Assembly: GCA_963926925.1 (NCBI GenBank)
Contig: CAWUZD010000044.1
Span: 1-22,981, forward strand
Direction: 5' to 3'
DNA length: 22,981 bases
Origin: Paralactobacillus_A sp963926925
GTDB lineage: Bacteria > Bacillota > Bacilli > Lactobacillales > Lactobacillaceae
Position numbers and translations under genes: made by a program. Position 1 is the first letter of the stretch. Every line of letters starts with the position of its first letter. The notes under the pieces were generated by a model, which made no database searches, was not told where the DNA came from, and saw nothing but the letters and a program-made list of their open reading frames with translations. Below are positions 1 to 7,655 of this stretch, one piece after another.

Positions 1-1368
1 GGTGTTAAGGGTTCATATAATGGGCAATCAGTTAATGTGCCTACCCAAGAATGGAATGGTTACCAAATGGTAACTATTAATGATTACTTTAAGAAATATC
101 CAAATGCCGAAGCATCATTTGAAGACTATGCCCAAGTATTTGTTGGCTCAGACTGGGCACGGAATTTATATCGGGGTGTCTTTCGGAAGAATGCTCCAAC
201 TTATCAAGATGCAACGGCATGGTTAACTGGTCGTTATGCTACTGATCCAAGTTATAACGTTAAGTTGAACCAAATCATTGCGCAATATGACTTATCACGC
301 TTTGATCAACAAACGACTAACACGCCTGATAATGTCAGTGGTGAAGTTGATACTGATAATACCAATGCTGATACAACAAAACCACAAACGCAAAAGACAT
401 ACATTGTTAAGTCTGGTGATACAGTTTGGGGCATTTCACAACAATTTAACACTACTGTTAGTCAAATTGTTAGTTGGAATAATTTAACAGATGCAAATAA
501 GATTTATGTTGGTCAAGTGCTTAATGTATCAGCACCAGTAACGCAACAAGATAATAATCAATCAACAACTACTAATACTGATAATAATAGCCAAACTAAC
601 GATGAAACAGTCACATATACGGTTAAATCTGGCGATACGTTGTGGGGCATTTCACAAAAATTCCAAGTTTCTGTACCACAAATTACGAGCTTAAATCATA
701 TCAGTGATAGTAACATCATTTATGTTGGTCAAGTTTTAACTATTAAGCAAGGTAATAATAGTCAAAGCAACAACAATACAAATAATAGTAGTAATAGTTC
801 AACAACAACTGATACTAACCAAAATACTAATAATGGCACAGTTACATACACCGTTAAGTCCGGTGACACGTTGTGGGGTATTTCACAGCAGTACAATACA
901 ACAGTTAGCCATCTTCAAGATACTAACCATCTTAGTGGCTCAACAATTTATGTCGGTCAAAAGTTAGTAATTAGTGGTAATCAACAGACTACTAATACTA
1001 CCTCACAAACAACTAATAACAATACAAGTAGTAATCAAACTACTACTTATACTGTTAAGTCTGGTGATACATTATGGGGTATTTCACAAAAGTATAATAC
1101 TTCGGTAAATCAATTGATGAGTGCTAACCATCTTAGCGACACGACGATTTACACTGGTCAAGTATTGGATATTGCGCCAGTTGCTAGTGGTAATGTTACT
1201 TTGAGTCGGCCTAATGTGCAACAAAACTCTGCATATTACACTGCTAAATCTGGTGACAGTTTATGGTCAATTGCCCAAGCTAATAACACCAGTGTAAGCA
1301 ACTTGAAACAATTGAATAATTTATCATCAGATATGATTTTGGTCGGCCAACGGTTACGTGTACGCTAA
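1..1368 (+). CDS. Secreted N-acetylglucosaminidase (GH73-like) with five C-terminal LysM modules, 5' partial
   Basis: Cell-wall hydrolase expected to cleave glycan strands of peptidoglycan outside the cell. The frame is open from base 1, so the start codon, signal peptide and most of the catalytic domain lie upstream. The visible N-terminal part reads GVKGSYNGQSV, then a VTINDYFKKYPN-type stretch and YQDATAWLTGRYATDPSYN; this is the typical end of a GH73 glucosaminidase domain. Five LysM modules follow, each with a (V/A)KSGD(T/S)(L/V)W(G/S)I core and a YVGQ-like end, at about nt 397-531, 613-750, 844-975, 1045-1176 and 1234-1365. They are joined by Asn/Ser/Thr/Gln-rich linkers. LysM modules bind N-acetylglucosamine-containing glycans and should hold the enzyme on the wall. 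The fifth module is the most divergent (AKSGDSLWSIA). The family call is firm; exact bond specificity cannot be judged because the catalytic part is missing. Confidence 0.88.
   Translation, partial: GVKGSYNGQSVNVPTQEWNGYQMVTINDYFKKYPNAEASFEDYAQVFVGSDWARNLYRGVFRKNAPTYQDATAWLTGRYATDPSYNVKLNQIIAQYDLSRFDQQTTNTPDNVSGEVDTDNTNADTTKPQTQKTYIVKSGDTVWGISQQFNTTVSQIVSWNNLTDANKIYVGQVLNVSAPVTQQDNNQSTTTNTDNNSQTNDETVTYTVKSGDTLWGISQKFQVSVPQITSLNHISDSNIIYVGQVLTIKQGNNSQSNNNTNNSSNSSTTTDTNQNTNNGTVTYTVKSGDTLWGISQQYNTTVSHLQDTNHLSGSTIYVGQKLVISGNQQTTNTTSQTTNNNTSSNQTTTYTVKSGDTLWGISQKYNTSVNQLMSANHLSDTTIYTGQVLDIAPVASGNVTLSRPNVQQNSAYYTAKSGDSLWSIAQANNTSVSNLKQLNNLSSDMILVGQRLRVR
397..1365 (+). repeat. Array of five LysM-encoding repeats
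   Basis: Five copies of a roughly 130-base coding unit are separated by low-complexity AAT/ACT/CAA-rich linkers of varied length. Copies 2-4 are closest to each other (VKSGDTLWGISQ in all three). Copy 5 is the most diverged and follows a non-NSTQ linker (APVASGNVTLSRPNVQQ). The similarity suggests tandem duplication within the gene, so copy number may vary between strains. Confidence 0.85.
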
Positions 1369-1383
1369 CTTGCAAAATAATAA

Positions 1384-1412
1384 TTGATTTGCTAAAGTAA
1401 AGCATGTTAAAT
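1384..1412 (+). promoter_or_regulatory. Candidate promoter for the leuS T-box leader
   Basis: TTGATT at 1384-1389 and TTAAAT at 1407-1412 are separated by 17 bases, about 20 bases before the first base-paired part of the T-box. Each hexamer matches the sigma-A consensus at four of six positions, so this is a candidate based mainly on position. Confidence 0.35.
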
Positions 1413-1429
1413 GAATATCGATAAATATT

Positions 1430-1657
1430 GTGAAGAAATAGTAAGTATTAATTGTTTTGCAGAAAGTATACGGTTGATGTGAGTATATACTCAGTTAGTA
1501 CTGAACTCATCTTCAGCTAGCAATACTGAAAATAATAGTAGGTAGCGCCGTGATCATCACGTTATGATGAAAAAGAGTGATAAGGTAACTTATCAAACAT
1601 AGGTGGTACCGCGGATTAAATTCGTCCTATAGTATAGTTTGTACTATAGGCTTTTTT
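1430..1657 (+). promoter_or_regulatory. T-box leader sensing uncharged tRNA-Leu, upstream of leuS
   Basis: The conserved T-box AGGTGGTACCGCGG sits at 1601-1614. Stem I can be traced: GAAGA (1432-1436) pairs with TCTTC (1510-1514), the 5' side carries an AGTA loop-E motif (1440-1443), and the 3' side reads GAA-CTC-A. This places a CTC leucine specifier codon at 1506-1508, matching the gene controlled. ATAGG (1599-1603), just at the T-box, can pair with CCTAT (1626-1630) as an antiterminator; CCTAT is also the 5' arm of the terminator, so the two folds exclude each other. From family knowledge, uncharged tRNA-Leu (anticodon GAG for this codon) should stabilise the antiterminator and switch leuS on during leucine limitation. 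Confidence 0.93.
1626..1657 (+). terminator. Regulated terminator of the leuS T-box
   Basis: CCTATAGTA (1626-1634) and TACTATAGG (1642-1650) form a perfect 9-bp stem with a 7-base loop, followed by C and a run of six T. Its 5' arm is shared with the antiterminator. Confidence 0.92.
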
Positions 1658-1690
1658 ATTGCTAATTATAATTAAAGGAGCGATAGATTG

Positions 1691-4105
1691 ATGGCATATG
1701 ATCATCAAAAAGTTGAAAAAAAGTGGCAAGAATACTGGCGTGAACATGACACTTTTAAGACAACTGAAGATCCTAATAAGAAGAACTTTTATGCTCTCGA
1801 TATGTTTCCATATCCATCTGGCCAAGGCTTGCATGTTGGTCACCCTGAAGGCTATACCGCCACTGATATCATTGCTCGGATGAAGCGGATGCAAGGCTTT
1901 AATGTTTTGCACCCAATGGGCTTTGATGCTTTTGGCTTACCAGCTGAACAATATGCTTTGAAGACTGGTCATAATCCAGCTGAATTTACTGATAATAATA
2001 TCAATAACTTTAAGCGGCAAATTAATATGTTGGGCTTTTCATATGATTGGGACCGTGAAGTTAAGACCTCTGATCCTAGTTATTACAAGTGGACTCAATG
2101 GATTTTTGAACAAATGTATAAGCATAACTTGGCTTATGAAGCTGAAGTACCAGTTAACTGGTCACCAGATTTAGGTACCGTTGTTGCTAATGAAGAAGTA
2201 ATTGATGGTAAAACTGAACGGGGTGGATTCCCAGTTATTCGTAAACCAATGCGGCAATGGATGTTGCGGATTACTGCTTATGCTGACCGCTTGATTGATG
2301 ATTTGGACCTTGTTGACTGGCCAGAAAGCATTAAAGAAATGCAACGGAACTGGATTGGTCGTTCTGAAGGCGCCCAAATTACCTTTAATGTAGCTGGTTC
2401 TGACCAACACTTTGATGTTTTCACTACCCGTCCTGATACTTTGTTTGGTGTTTCATACATTGTGATGGCGCCTGAACATCAAATTGTTAAGAGTATCACG
2501 ACACCAGAACAAAAGGCAGCTGTTGATGCTTATATTGAAAAAACATCACATAAGTCTGACTTGGATCGGACTGATTTGAATAAGGATAAAACCGGTGCCT
2601 TTACAGGTGCATACGCAATTAATCCTGTTAATGGTGAAAAGTTGCCAATCTGGATTTCTGACTATGTATTGTCAAGTTATGGTACTGGTGCCGTAATGGC
2701 AGTGCCAGCTCACGATGAACGTGACTTTGCATTTGCTAAAAAATTTGATTTACCAATCAAACCAGTTATTGCTGGTGATAATGTGGATGAAGCACCATAT
2801 ACTGAAGATGGTACCCACATTAATTCTGATTTCTTAGATGGTTTGGATAAACAACAAGCCATTGCTAAGATGATTGCTTGGTTAGAAGATCATCATATTG
2901 GTAAGAAGAAGGTTAATTACCGTCTTCGTGACTGGTTATTCTCACGGCAACGTTATTGGGGTGAACCAATTCCAATTATTCATTGGGAAGATGGCACAAC
3001 TTCATTAGTTCCTGAAGACCAATTACCATTAATGTTACCTAAGATGACTAATATCAAGCCATCTGGCACCGGTGAAAGTCCATTAGCTAATGCTACTGAT
3101 TGGGTTAATGTTGTTGATAAGAATGGTCGCAAGGGTCGGCGTGAAACTAACACGATGCCACAATGGGCTGGTAGTTCATGGTACTACCTTCGTTATGTTG
3201 ATCCACATAACAAAGAAGCCATTGCTGATTTTGAAAAATTAAAGCAATGGTTACCAGTTGACTTGTACATTGGTGGGGCTGAACATGCGGTTTTGCACTT
3301 ACTTTATGCACGGTTCTGGCACAAATTCTTATACGATATTGGTGTTGTACCAACTAAAGAACCATTCCAACACTTGTTCAACCAAGGGATGATTTTGGGT
3401 GCTAACCATGAAAAAATGTCTAAGTCGAAGGGTAACGTGGTTAACCCTGATGATGTGGTTGCTGCATACGGTGCAGACACATTACGGCTTTATGAAATGT
3501 TCATGGGACCTTTGGACGCTTCAATTTCTTGGAGTGAAAAGGGCTTATCTGGTTCACGCAAGTTCTTAGACCGGGTATGGCGTTTATTCATCAATGATGG
3601 TACTGACCAACTTCGTGATACGATTGTTAGTGAAAATGATGGTACTTTAGATAAAGTTTATAACCAAACAGTTAAGAAAGTTACTGAAGATTATGACGCT
3701 TTACACTTTAATACCGCAATTTCACAATTAATGGTCTTTGTAAACGAAGCACATAAAGCTAAACAAATTCCACGTGAATATGCTGAAGGATTTGTTAAAT
3801 TACTTGCCCCAATCGCACCACACATGATGGAAGAAATTTGGCAAAAGATGGGTCACAATGAATCAATCACATATGCACAATGGCCAATTTATGACGAAAG
3901 CAAGTTAACTGATAAAGAAGTTAAGATTGCTGTCCAAGTGAATGGTAAATTACGTGGTCAATTCATTGCTGCCGTTGATGCAAGCAAAGATGATTTACAA
4001 GACACTGCCTTAAAAGTTGAAAATGTTAAGAAGTATACTGACGGGAAGAACATTGTTAAAATTATCGTTGTCCCAAACAAGATTGTTAATATCGTTGTTA
4101 AGTAA
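1691..4105 (+). CDS. leuS: Leucyl-tRNA synthetase
   Basis: Class I aminoacyl-tRNA synthetase that activates leucine with ATP and charges tRNA-Leu in the cytosol. The 804-residue length is normal for bacterial LeuRS. The HIGH signature is HVGH at residues 48-51, inside PYPSGQGLHVGHPEGY. The KMSKS loop is intact at 575-579. The CP1 editing domain carries the threonine-rich TTRPDTLFG stretch, and WLFSRQRYWGEPIP follows it. The anticodon-binding and C-terminal domains end in KIIVVPNKIVNIVVK. The ATG at 1691 is preferred over an in-frame TTG at 1688, because family members begin MAY(N/D)H and AAGGAG ends ten bases upstream of the ATG. The gene is alone in its transcript: a T-box controls it and a terminator follows at once. 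Confidence 0.98.
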   Translation: MAYDHQKVEKKWQEYWREHDTFKTTEDPNKKNFYALDMFPYPSGQGLHVGHPEGYTATDIIARMKRMQGFNVLHPMGFDAFGLPAEQYALKTGHNPAEFTDNNINNFKRQINMLGFSYDWDREVKTSDPSYYKWTQWIFEQMYKHNLAYEAEVPVNWSPDLGTVVANEEVIDGKTERGGFPVIRKPMRQWMLRITAYADRLIDDLDLVDWPESIKEMQRNWIGRSEGAQITFNVAGSDQHFDVFTTRPDTLFGVSYIVMAPEHQIVKSITTPEQKAAVDAYIEKTSHKSDLDRTDLNKDKTGAFTGAYAINPVNGEKLPIWISDYVLSSYGTGAVMAVPAHDERDFAFAKKFDLPIKPVIAGDNVDEAPYTEDGTHINSDFLDGLDKQQAIAKMIAWLEDHHIGKKKVNYRLRDWLFSRQRYWGEPIPIIHWEDGTTSLVPEDQLPLMLPKMTNIKPSGTGESPLANATDWVNVVDKNGRKGRRETNTMPQWAGSSWYYLRYVDPHNKEAIADFEKLKQWLPVDLYIGGAEHAVLHLLYARFWHKFLYDIGVVPTKEPFQHLFNQGMILGANHEKMSKSKGNVVNPDDVVAAYGADTLRLYEMFMGPLDASISWSEKGLSGSRKFLDRVWRLFINDGTDQLRDTIVSENDGTLDKVYNQTVKKVTEDYDALHFNTAISQLMVFVNEAHKAKQIPREYAEGFVKLLAPIAPHMMEEIWQKMGHNESITYAQWPIYDESKLTDKEVKIAVQVNGKLRGQFIAAVDASKDDLQDTALKVENVKKYTDGKNIVKIIVVPNKIVNIVVK

Positions 4106-4115
4106 ATCATGAGAT

Positions 4116-4150
4116 AAAAAAAGGAACTCCGTAATTGGAGTTCCTTTTTT
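4116..4150. terminator. Bidirectional terminator between leuS and the nuclease gene
   Basis: A GGAACTCC / GGAGTTCC stem (4123-4130 and 4137-4144) with loop GTAATT is flanked by a seven-A run on the left and a six-T run on the right. The A/T flanks extend the pairing and make it a terminator on either strand. It serves leuS and the convergent nuclease gene. Confidence 0.93.
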
Positions 4151-4151
4151 G

Positions 4152-5186
4152 TTAGTAGTTATTATTGTAATTGTTATTGTCGTAATTATTATTGTAATTA
4201 TTGCTGTAATAATCCTTCTTGTAATAATGTTTCCAATGATGATAATAACGATGACTGTAACTATATTGGTTGGTTGAATAGTTATTATATTGTTTACTAC
4301 TGTAATTATTATTATCGTTGAAATGTGGGGCATTAGCTGGAGTTGGGACTTGCATATTATTATCAACTACTGAAGTACCATCAGCATAGTTAAATTGATA
4401 ACCGGGTTGGACATTATATAAGTAAACATTAAAGTCTAAGCCATTTGTACCAATTGCTTGCATCCAGACGCCCTTAGCCATTAAGTCATTACCACTAAAA
4501 ATTGGTTGGACTTGGTAAATAACTTTTGCGCCTTGTTTTAAGGCATTTCGTACTTTAGTTTCATAAATAGTTTGTAATTCTTGGTTGCAAAACGCCGTTT
4601 GGGTAAATAGGTTCTTCGGATTATTTTGGTCACCTGATTCATCATTTGGATTGTATTGTCCATCCATATTAATGCCTTTGGAAAGTGAATACGCAATAAT
4701 ATGACCACGATTTAAAATTGCTTGGTGATTACTATCAAATTTTTGGTGCCAACCAGTTGGTTCAACCGTTTGCCGAACACGCAAACTATCATTGGCTACG
4801 TTTTGCGCATCCAAATAGGCAATAGCTGGTGTTGATGTTCGGTTAAGGTGATCTAAAGTGCTGTATTGGACATGATCAGTATGCCAATCACTCAAGCGTA
4901 ATGTTGATTTGCCATTGTTAACTTGCACAATTGGATTACTATTATTTTGATAATTGAGACTAGCTAAATATTGAACGGTACTATTAGGATTTGTTTGTGT
5001 ACTAGTACTACTTGCCGTAGCGCTGCTAGTTTGTTGGCTACTTTGGCTTGTTTGGCTAGTTGCAGTATTACTGGTTGTACTTTGATTATTACTTTGTGAT
5101 GATGAAGCTGCTTCACTGCAACCGGCTAGTAGTAAGCCACTTAATAATATGACTGGTAGTGTTTTCCACCAATGATTCTTATGCAT
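4152..5186 (-). CDS. Lipoprotein DNA/RNA non-specific endonuclease (DNA-entry nuclease, EndA-like) with Tyr/Asn-rich tail
   Basis: Predicted surface-anchored nuclease of the beta-beta-alpha-metal fold. Residues 1-23 form a lipoprotein signal (basic start, LPVILLSGLLLAGC) with lipobox LLAGC and the modified Cys at 23. A Ser/Thr/Gln-rich spacer runs to about residue 68. The nuclease domain covers roughly 95-275. It carries NRGHIIAYSL, equivalent to the (D/N)RGH motif whose His is the general base, and NPKNLFTQTAFCNQ, which holds the usual metal-binding Asn region. In competent streptococci EndA degrades one strand of incoming DNA; here the job could equally be nutrient scavenging or DNA-net degradation. 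The last ~55 residues (about 290-344) are almost only Tyr, Asn, His, Lys and Ser, which is not part of the family. AAAGAGG lies 12-16 bases before the ATG. The gene opposes its neighbours on both sides. Confidence 0.88.
   Translation of the reverse strand: MHKNHWWKTLPVILLSGLLLAGCSEAASSSQSNNQSTTSNTATSQTSQSSQQTSSATASSTSTQTNPNSTVQYLASLNYQNNSNPIVQVNNGKSTLRLSDWHTDHVQYSTLDHLNRTSTPAIAYLDAQNVANDSLRVRQTVEPTGWHQKFDSNHQAILNRGHIIAYSLSKGINMDGQYNPNDESGDQNNPKNLFTQTAFCNQELQTIYETKVRNALKQGAKVIYQVQPIFSGNDLMAKGVWMQAIGTNGLDFNVYLYNVQPGYQFNYADGTSVVDNNMQVPTPANAPHFNDNNNYSSKQYNNYSTNQYSYSHRYYHHWKHYYKKDYYSNNYNNNYDNNNYNNNY
4155..4319 (-). repeat. Low-complexity Tyr/Asn-coding tract in the nuclease C-terminus
   Basis: On the plus strand the tract is a run of degenerate ATTATTGTAATT-like units, which read as NNY and NNNY repeats on the minus strand. 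It encodes roughly the last 55 residues of the nuclease, with repeated NNY and an inner HRYYHHWKHYYKKDYY segment. Such imperfect short repeats can change length by slippage. Confidence 0.75.
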
Positions 5187-5223
5187 TGCTTAATAAAACC
5201 TCTTTTATGTAAAATACCTTTTC

Positions 5224-5253
5224 ATTTTAGCATTAAATTCGCGTAATTATTAA
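5224..5253 (-). promoter_or_regulatory. Candidate promoter of the nuclease gene
   Basis: Read on the minus strand: TTAATA (5253-5248), an 18-base spacer, and TAAAAT (5229-5224) preceded by TGC, an extended -10. It lies about 40 bases upstream of the nuclease start. The match is reasonable but the region is very AT-rich. Confidence 0.5.
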
Positions 5254-5279
5254 GTAATATCTTAATATGGTTCAAAATA

Positions 5280-5307
5280 TAGACAAAAGTTCTTAGTATG
5301 CTATAAT
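5280..5307 (+). promoter_or_regulatory. Promoter of recJ
   Basis: TAGACA (5280-5285), a 16-base spacer, then a consensus TATAAT (5302-5307) preceded by TGC, giving an extended -10. Expected transcription start is near 5313-5315. This also argues against a TTG start for recJ at 5315. Confidence 0.75.
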
Positions 5308-5323
5308 ATCTAGGTTGTTTTTT

Positions 5324-5330
5324 GAAAGGG
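5324..5330 (+). promoter_or_regulatory. Ribosome binding site that fixes the recJ start
   Basis: GAAAGGG lies 5 bases before GTG 5336 and 8 bases before GTG 5339. No comparable site precedes the upstream in-frame TTG at 5315. This supports a GTG start. Confidence 0.6.
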
Positions 5331-5338
5331 ATGATGTG

Positions 5339-7627
5339 GTGACAGCACGATATAATTGGCATGAACTTGATGCAGTTAATCCTGATCAAGTTGCGGAAGT
5401 AGCACAACAAAATAATATTTCTGAATTGTTAGCAACATTATTATGTCAACGTGGTTTAACTACTACAGCGGCAATTAATGATTTTTTGCATCCACAATTA
5501 GAACAATTACATGATCCATTGCAATTGCATGATATGCAAGCAGCGGTTGATCGAATTAGTGATGCCGTTATGAATGGTGAAAAAATTACTATTTATGGTG
5601 ATTATGATGTTGATGGCTTGACTAGTACCACAATTATGTATGAAGCGTTGGAAAGCCTAGGTGCTGATGTTGACTTTTACATTCCTAATCGCTTTACTGA
5701 TGGCTATGGTCCGTCATTACCAGCTTACCAACGTTTAATTGCCCAAGGTACGCAATTAATCATTACAGTTGATAATGGGGTTACTGGCTTAGAACCGATT
5801 AAGTATGCCCATGAACATCATGTTGATGTGGTTGTTACTGATCACCATGAATTACCACAACAATTGCCAACTGATGCTACTGCTATTGTGCACCCACGTT
5901 ATCCTGGTAGTAATTATCCGTTTAAAGATCTTTCTGGAGCTGGCGTGGCTTTTAAAGTAGCAACGGCGTTACTTGAAGAAGTACCAGTTGATTGCTTAGA
6001 TTTAGCTGCACTGGGGACGGTATGTGATTTGGTATCATTACGTGGTGAGAACCGCGTATTGGTTGCATTAGGTTTGCAGGTATTACAACATGATGAACGC
6101 TTAGGCATTCAGACATTATGTAAAGTTGCTAATATTAATCAAGCCCACTTAACCACAACTGATATTGGGTTCCGCATTGGTCCACGGTTGAATGCGTTAG
6201 GACGACTTGATAGTGGCGAACCCGGTGTGGAATTGTTGCATACGCTTGATGAACAGGCTGCACAACAATTAGCTAATTTTGTGGAAACACAGAATAAAAA
6301 ACGGCAACAATATGTTAATGATATTACTACCGAAGCCATGGCGATGGCCCAAACGCCAGCTAATCAACAACGTAAAACATTGATTTTAGCCCATAAAAAT
6401 TGGCATGAAGGTGTATTGGGAATTGTTGCTAGTCGGATTGTTGAAGCAACAGGTAAACCAACGTTAGTATTACGAATTAGTGATGATGGTAAGACAGCGA
6501 AAGGCTCAGGCCGTAGTGTAACTGCTTTTCACTTATTTAATGCTTTAGATCCAGAACGTGAACACATGTTGAAGTTTGGTGGGCACCATATGGCGGTTGG
6601 CTTGACAGTTGCTACTGATCAAATTCCAACTTTGCAAGCGGCTTTAGAACAAGCAGCACAAGCTAATGGTGCTTTACCAGCTAAACCATCATTGGATATT
6701 GCTTTGCAATTAAATATTAATGATATTAACGAAACAACTTACCAAACAATTCAACAATTAGCACCATTTGGTGTTGATAATGAAGAACCAGTGATTGAGA
6801 TTAACCATCCACAGGTAAAAATGGTGCGGATGCTTGGTAAAGAACAGCAACATTTAAAATTGACGTTGCAAAGTGCAACGCAAACTGTTGATGCGATTGG
6901 TTTTAATATGAGTGGTGCTGATTATGATTGGTATAATATGCCATTTAATCTGGCTGGCATATTAACCATTAATGAATGGCATCATCAACAACAAGTGCAA
7001 TTGCAAATTAAGGATATTGATAAGTTAATGCCAACAATCATTGATAAACGGCAACAAGCACTAACAACTGCCTTATTTAATGATGATTTAACTTATGTAT
7101 TCTTTAATGCACATCTTTACCAACAATTACAACCATTTTTGCAAAATCATGTGGCAATGATGGCTGATGATGAGCGGTTAACAACTGCTCAACGGTTAAT
7201 GCTAGTTGATGAACCAACTGATATGGATGTTTTGCAATCATTATTGGCAAAGCAACATGCGCAAGAAATAACATTATTGTTTTATACTAAGCATCATTTG
7301 GCACAAGAAGGGATGCCAACCCTCATGCAGTGTCGGCAGGTCTTAAAGTACTTGATGCAACATCCACAATTGCCCAAGGATGCGCTTGCCAATGTTGCTA
7401 ATTACTTGCAGATGCCAAAAAGTGTATTAATTTTTATTATTCAAATTTTTTTGGAAGTACAATTTGTTAAAATAGAAAAGGATAAAATTATTACCCAATT
7501 ACCACTTCCAAAGGATAAATTAGATTTGCAAGCTACTGTTGCTTATCAACAGCGGCAAAAACAAATAACGATTGATCAATTATTATTTGGTAGTTCTTTA
7601 AAACAACTATTAAAGCAACTGTTTTAA
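5339..7627 (+). CDS. recJ: Single-stranded-DNA-specific 5'-3' exonuclease RecJ
   Basis: Degrades single-stranded DNA 5' to 3' in recombination, mismatch and base-excision repair, often with RecQ-type helicases (recQ is also in this window). DHH-family motifs are clear: YGDYDVDG at residues 86-93, TVDNG after it, TDHH near 167-170, and the DHHA1 block with GSGRS and GGHHMAVG at about 414-421. RIGPRLNALGRL is also typical. An OB-like domain and a long C-terminal extension bring the protein to 762 residues, normal for Firmicute RecJ. I place the start at GTG 5339 (GTG 5336 is possible), because AAAGGG ends 5-8 bases upstream. An in-frame TTG at 5315 would coincide with the transcription start. 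A 28-base gap leads to apt, so the two are probably co-transcribed. Confidence 0.95.
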   Translation: MTARYNWHELDAVNPDQVAEVAQQNNISELLATLLCQRGLTTTAAINDFLHPQLEQLHDPLQLHDMQAAVDRISDAVMNGEKITIYGDYDVDGLTSTTIMYEALESLGADVDFYIPNRFTDGYGPSLPAYQRLIAQGTQLIITVDNGVTGLEPIKYAHEHHVDVVVTDHHELPQQLPTDATAIVHPRYPGSNYPFKDLSGAGVAFKVATALLEEVPVDCLDLAALGTVCDLVSLRGENRVLVALGLQVLQHDERLGIQTLCKVANINQAHLTTTDIGFRIGPRLNALGRLDSGEPGVELLHTLDEQAAQQLANFVETQNKKRQQYVNDITTEAMAMAQTPANQQRKTLILAHKNWHEGVLGIVASRIVEATGKPTLVLRISDDGKTAKGSGRSVTAFHLFNALDPEREHMLKFGGHHMAVGLTVATDQIPTLQAALEQAAQANGALPAKPSLDIALQLNINDINETTYQTIQQLAPFGVDNEEPVIEINHPQVKMVRMLGKEQQHLKLTLQSATQTVDAIGFNMSGADYDWYNMPFNLAGILTINEWHHQQQVQLQIKDIDKLMPTIIDKRQQALTTALFNDDLTYVFFNAHLYQQLQPFLQNHVAMMADDERLTTAQRLMLVDEPTDMDVLQSLLAKQHAQEITLLFYTKHHLAQEGMPTLMQCRQVLKYLMQHPQLPKDALANVANYLQMPKSVLIFIIQIFLEVQFVKIEKDKIITQLPLPKDKLDLQATVAYQQRQKQITIDQLLFGSSLKQLLKQLF

Positions 7628-7634
7628 AACAGTT
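7617..7634. repeat. Perfect 18-base palindrome across the recJ stop codon
   Basis: AACTGTTTT followed directly by AAAACAGTT, with the recJ TAA inside it. In RNA it could form a hairpin with a small A/T loop just before the apt ribosome binding site (GAAGGAG, 7641-7647). There is no T-run, so it is not a standard terminator. Confidence 0.5.
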
Positions 7635-7655
7635 TAGCTGAAGGAGCATTTTAAA

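Noticed and set aside
541..610. Short repeated AAT/ACT/CAA tracts as a CRISPR or tandem-repeat array
   Set aside because: These are codon-level repeats of Asn/Thr/Gln linkers between LysM modules, without uniform repeat and spacer lengths.
1369..1395. Hairpin (GCAAA / TTTGC) as a terminator for the glucosaminidase gene
   Set aside because: It has only five base pairs, a long loop and no T-run, so it is not supported as a terminator.
1616..1912. Minus-strand 98-residue ORF across the T-box terminator and the leuS start
   Set aside because: It lies opposite the leuS HIGH region and a T-box terminator, with no ribosome binding site or family features. It is a shadow.
4010..4366. Minus-strand 118-residue ORF, rich in Ile and Thr, within the nuclease 3' end and the leuS end
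   Set aside because: It is the out-of-frame reading of the low-complexity tract and crosses the bidirectional terminator. The nuclease frame has the lipobox and the RGH motif and explains the region.
5315..5338. TTG 5315 as the recJ start
   Set aside because: It sits at the expected transcription start of the extended -10 promoter and lacks a ribosome binding site. GTG 5339 has one at the right distance.
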